Positions 7,953 to 11,824 of a stretch of 11,824 nucleotides of DNA are shown piece by piece; the stretch's first letter is position 1, and the number at the start of each line of letters is the position of its first letter. Below the pieces are notes generated by a model. That model did not search any database. It saw only the letters and a list, made by a program, of their open reading frames with translations, and was not told where the DNA came from. The stretch lies in the NCBI GenBank assembly GCA_050485785.1, contig JBJHCA010000093.1:1-11824 (forward strand). Direction: 5' to 3'. The DNA comes from JBJHCA01 sp050485785 (lineage in GTDB: Bacteria; Bacteroidota; Bacteroidia; Chitinophagales; Saprospiraceae). Made by a program: the position numbers and the translations under genes.

Positions 7953-7995
7953 AAAACGCAAGAAGCCCAGATCCAAAGAGGACCGGGGCTTTTGC
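7953..7995 (-). terminator. Intrinsic terminator of the rRNA operon
   Basis: On the minus strand, just after 5S rRNA, GCAAAAGCCC (7995-7986) pairs with GGGCTTCTTGC (7968-7958) with one bulged base. The stem is followed by G and a TTTT run (7956-7953). This is a convincing stem plus U-tract ten bases past the 5S end. The opposite strand has the same stem followed by TTTAG-like sequence, so it may also help stop transcripts from the convergent transporter gene. Confidence 0.75.
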
Positions 7996-8005
7996 TTTAG
8001 TTGGA

Positions 8006-8117
8006 GTTGGCAGCGACCTACTCTCCCACCTGGTTGGGCAGTACCATCGGCGCTGAGGGGCTTAACTTCTCTGTTCGGAATGGTAAGAGGTGGTTCCCCC
8101 TCGCTATAGCCACCAAC
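8006..8117 (-). rRNA. rrf: 5S ribosomal RNA
   Basis: The minus-strand sequence has the 5S core CATTCCGAACAGAGAAGTTAAGC and the 3' part GCCGATGGTACTG, then GTGGGAGAGTAGGTCGCTGCC, typical of Bacteroidota. The ends were set by the terminal helix: GTTGGTGGC at the 5' end pairs with GCTGCCAAC at the 3' end. This gives 112 nt, a normal length. It is the last gene of the operon. Confidence 0.95.
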
Positions 8118-8126
8118 AGCTCTTTA

Positions 8127-8142
8127 TACTGCTTGCGCAGTA
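8127..8142 (-). other. Hairpin with GCAA tetraloop in the 23S-5S spacer
   Basis: TACTGC, loop GCAA and GCAGTA form a perfect 6-bp stem capped by a GNRA-type tetraloop when read on the transcribed (minus) strand. It sits about 10 nt before the 5S 5' end and is a reasonable element in 5S precursor processing; the role is inferred. The rest of this spacer (8118-8224) holds the 3' arm of the 23S processing stem and no gene. Confidence 0.4.
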
Positions 8143-8177
8143 CTTTAGTTCTTGTTGTTCTGTGTTTAACAGAGGTT

Positions 8178-8187
8178 GGGAAGACGG
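8178..8187 (-). other. 3' arm of the stem enclosing 23S rRNA (RNase III-type processing stem)
   Basis: The transcribed strand reads CCGTCTTCCC about 38 nt past the 23S 3' end. It is perfectly complementary over 10 bp to GGGAAGACGG (11196-11187), about 37 nt before the 23S 5' end. Such long-range stems around 23S are normal substrates for double-strand-specific RNase in precursor maturation. Confidence 0.6.
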
Positions 8188-8224
8188 TTTTGCTCAGATT
8201 CAATTCAGTTTGATTGTTGGTTTT

Positions 8225-11150
<2,926 letters not shown>

Positions 11151-11186
11151 TTCTTATCATCTCTCCTCCTCTTATCCTACGCTCTC

Positions 11187-11196
11187 CCGTCTTCCC
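11187..11196 (-). other. 5' arm of the stem enclosing 23S rRNA
   Basis: GGGAAGACGG on the transcribed strand is the exact complement of 8178-8187 beyond the other end of 23S. It lies in the tRNA-Ala-23S spacer about 37 nt upstream of the mature 5' end, a symmetric placement that favours a processing stem over chance. Confidence 0.6.
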
Positions 11197-11222
11197 GCTC
11201 TGTCAATGATCGTTATGAACAG

Positions 11223-11320
11223 TCGCAAATCATTTTTTGCGAACTCAGTTCAACTGAGACTGTACCTCCATCGAAGGAATGTACAGTTGTATTTTATATT
11301 TTCCAACTGCTTTCAGTTGG
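11223..11320 (-). repeat. Cluster of four perfect inverted repeats (tandem hairpins) in the tRNA-Ala-23S spacer
   Basis: Four short perfect palindromic arms lie side by side: TCGCAAA/TTTGCGA (11223-11229 with 11236-11242), CTCAGTT/AACTGAG (11244-11250 with 11252-11258), ACTGTAC/GTACAGT (11259-11265 with 11281-11287) and CCAACTG/CAGTTGG (11303-11309 with 11314-11320). The last begins 6 nt after the tRNA-Ala 3' end. On the transcript they would form consecutive stem-loops. The remainder of the spacer (11151-11325) is purine-rich on the transcribed strand and carries the 23S processing arm. A GATCATTGACA segment near 11212-11202 is only vaguely boxA-like. Confidence 0.6.
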
Positions 11321-11325
11321 AGAGG

Positions 11326-11399
11326 TGGAGGATAAGGGAGTCGAACCCTTGACCTCTAGAATGCAAATCTAGCGCTCTAGCCAGCTGAGCTAATCCCCC
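11326..11399 (-). tRNA. tRNA-Ala (anticodon TGC)
   Basis: 74 nt on the minus strand. The acceptor stem GGGGGAT pairs with ATCCTCC (one G-U), followed by discriminator A. The D-loop segment is TAGCTCAGCTGG. The anticodon arm is CTAGA, loop TTTGCAT, TCTAG, with anticodon TGC at 11365-11363. The T-arm contains GGTTCGACTCC. The next bases are CCT, so the CCA tail is not encoded. It is the second tRNA of the 16S-23S spacer. Confidence 0.97.
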
Positions 11400-11464
11400 G
11401 GATCTGCAGGTGATGAATGGGTCAATAATCTGTAGGATTACTGCCTCAACAAACACACTGTGAG

Positions 11465-11538
11465 TAGTCCCGGGCAGACTTGAACTGCCGACCTCTACAT
11501 TATCAGTGTAGCGCTCTAACCGGCTGAGCTACGGGACT
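11465..11538 (-). tRNA. tRNA-Ile (anticodon GAT)
   Basis: 74 nt on the minus strand. The acceptor stem AGTCCCG pairs with CGGGACT, followed by discriminator A. The D-arm is TAGCTCAGCCGG. The anticodon arm is CTACA, loop CTGATAA, TGTAG, with anticodon GAT at 11504-11502. The T-arm contains AGTTCAAGTCT. The CCA tail is not encoded (CTC follows). It lies 65 nt upstream of tRNA-Ala in the same transcript, the usual Ile-Ala spacer order. Confidence 0.97.
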
Positions 11539-11763
11539 GAGTTAAGTTTCAATAAAGCAGCTGCCACTTGAGGCAGGCCTGAAATATGGCTTTAATGCAA
11601 TAAAGCACACAAAGTCCCGTAAACCGAGAGAACAGAAAATCCCTGACGAAAAGAAAAAATATGTCAGAGATACCAGAGGACCAAAAGGTCGTGGGAATAA
11701 GTCAAAGACAAAAGGGAAGGGGATAAGGTACACGAGAGCCTGCAAGCAGGGGTGTACACTCTA
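11539..11763 (-). other. 16S-tRNA-Ile internal transcribed spacer
   Basis: This 225-nt spacer has no gene. On the transcribed strand it holds a hairpin just after 16S (11728-11757), a T/C-rich middle, a segment TGTCTTTGACTTA (11710-11698) loosely like a boxA antitermination site, a small GACC/GGTC stem (11679-11690), and a GCTTTA/TAAAGC stem (11589-11606). A 10-bp direct repeat CAATAAAGCA (plus-strand sense) occurs at 11550-11559 and 11598-11607. The 67-codon open frame across it is judged chance. Confidence 0.6.
11728..11757 (-). other. Bulged hairpin immediately downstream of 16S rRNA
   Basis: GTACAC/GTGTAC outer arms (11728-11733 with 11752-11757) enclose CCTGC-AA-GCAGG (11739-11750), with a 5-nt bulge on one side and one base on the other. 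It begins 6 nt past the 16S 3' end. It may be part of the 16S precursor processing structure, whose other half lies outside the window. Confidence 0.4.

Positions 11764-11824
<61 letters not shown>

Noticed and set aside
7412..7954. 180-codon plus-strand frame overlapping the transporter 3' end
   Set aside because: It is out of frame within the MFS gene for most of its length; its Cys/Tyr/Gly-rich translation looks like a frame shadow.
11542..11745. 67-codon minus-strand frame in the 16S-tRNA spacer, Phe/Leu-rich
   Set aside because: It lies in a transcribed rRNA spacer with T/C-rich composition, which alone yields the hydrophobic translation; there is no sign of a real start.

Overview
The window looks like chromosomal DNA of a member of the Bacteroidota. 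The evidence is a Bacteroidota-type single-chain glycine decarboxylase, a ureohydrolase-like protein of the divergent form I associate with this phylum, a helical-TM-Ig-NTF2-like protein of a type I also associate with it, start codons preceded by A/T-rich sequence without Shine-Dalgarno motifs, and an rRNA operon ordered 16S-tRNA-Ile(GAT)-tRNA-Ala(TGC)-23S-5S with a 16S 3' end reading GGCTGGAATACCTCCTTA. Genus or family cannot be assigned from sequence reading alone.

Layout. (1) 1-2692, plus strand: gcvP, missing about 70 N-terminal residues at the left edge. (2) 2714-4837, minus strand, convergent with gcvP: a secreted SIMPL-domain protein (3899-4837), then a ureohydrolase (arginase/formimidoylglutamase) fold protein without recognisable metal ligands (2714-3850). 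(3) 4838-5000: a divergent intergenic region with candidate Bacteroidota-type promoters. (4) 5001-7826, plus strand: a single-pass membrane protein with a cytoplasmic helical domain and periplasmic Ig-like and NTF2-like parts, an overlapping small secreted protein that I do not recognise, and a 12-TM MFS-type transporter; probably one operon. (5) 7953-11824, minus strand: an rRNA operon entering from the right edge, with the last 61 nt of 16S, two tRNAs, complete 23S and 5S rRNA and an intrinsic terminator. It converges on the transporter gene.

Functionally the window is mostly housekeeping: glycine cleavage and ribosome components. The central block (2714-7826) is accessory. Its five genes include two enzyme- or receptor-like proteins of unknown role and one orphan secreted protein. 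I saw no mobile element, CRISPR array, toxin-antitoxin pair, defence system or biosynthetic cluster. The points most worth checking are the metal-ligand-free ureohydrolase, the overlapping membrane/secreted gene pair, four consecutive perfect hairpins in the tRNA-Ala-23S spacer, the perfect stem enclosing 23S, and the paired A2057/U2611 identity in the macrolide-binding region of 23S rRNA.
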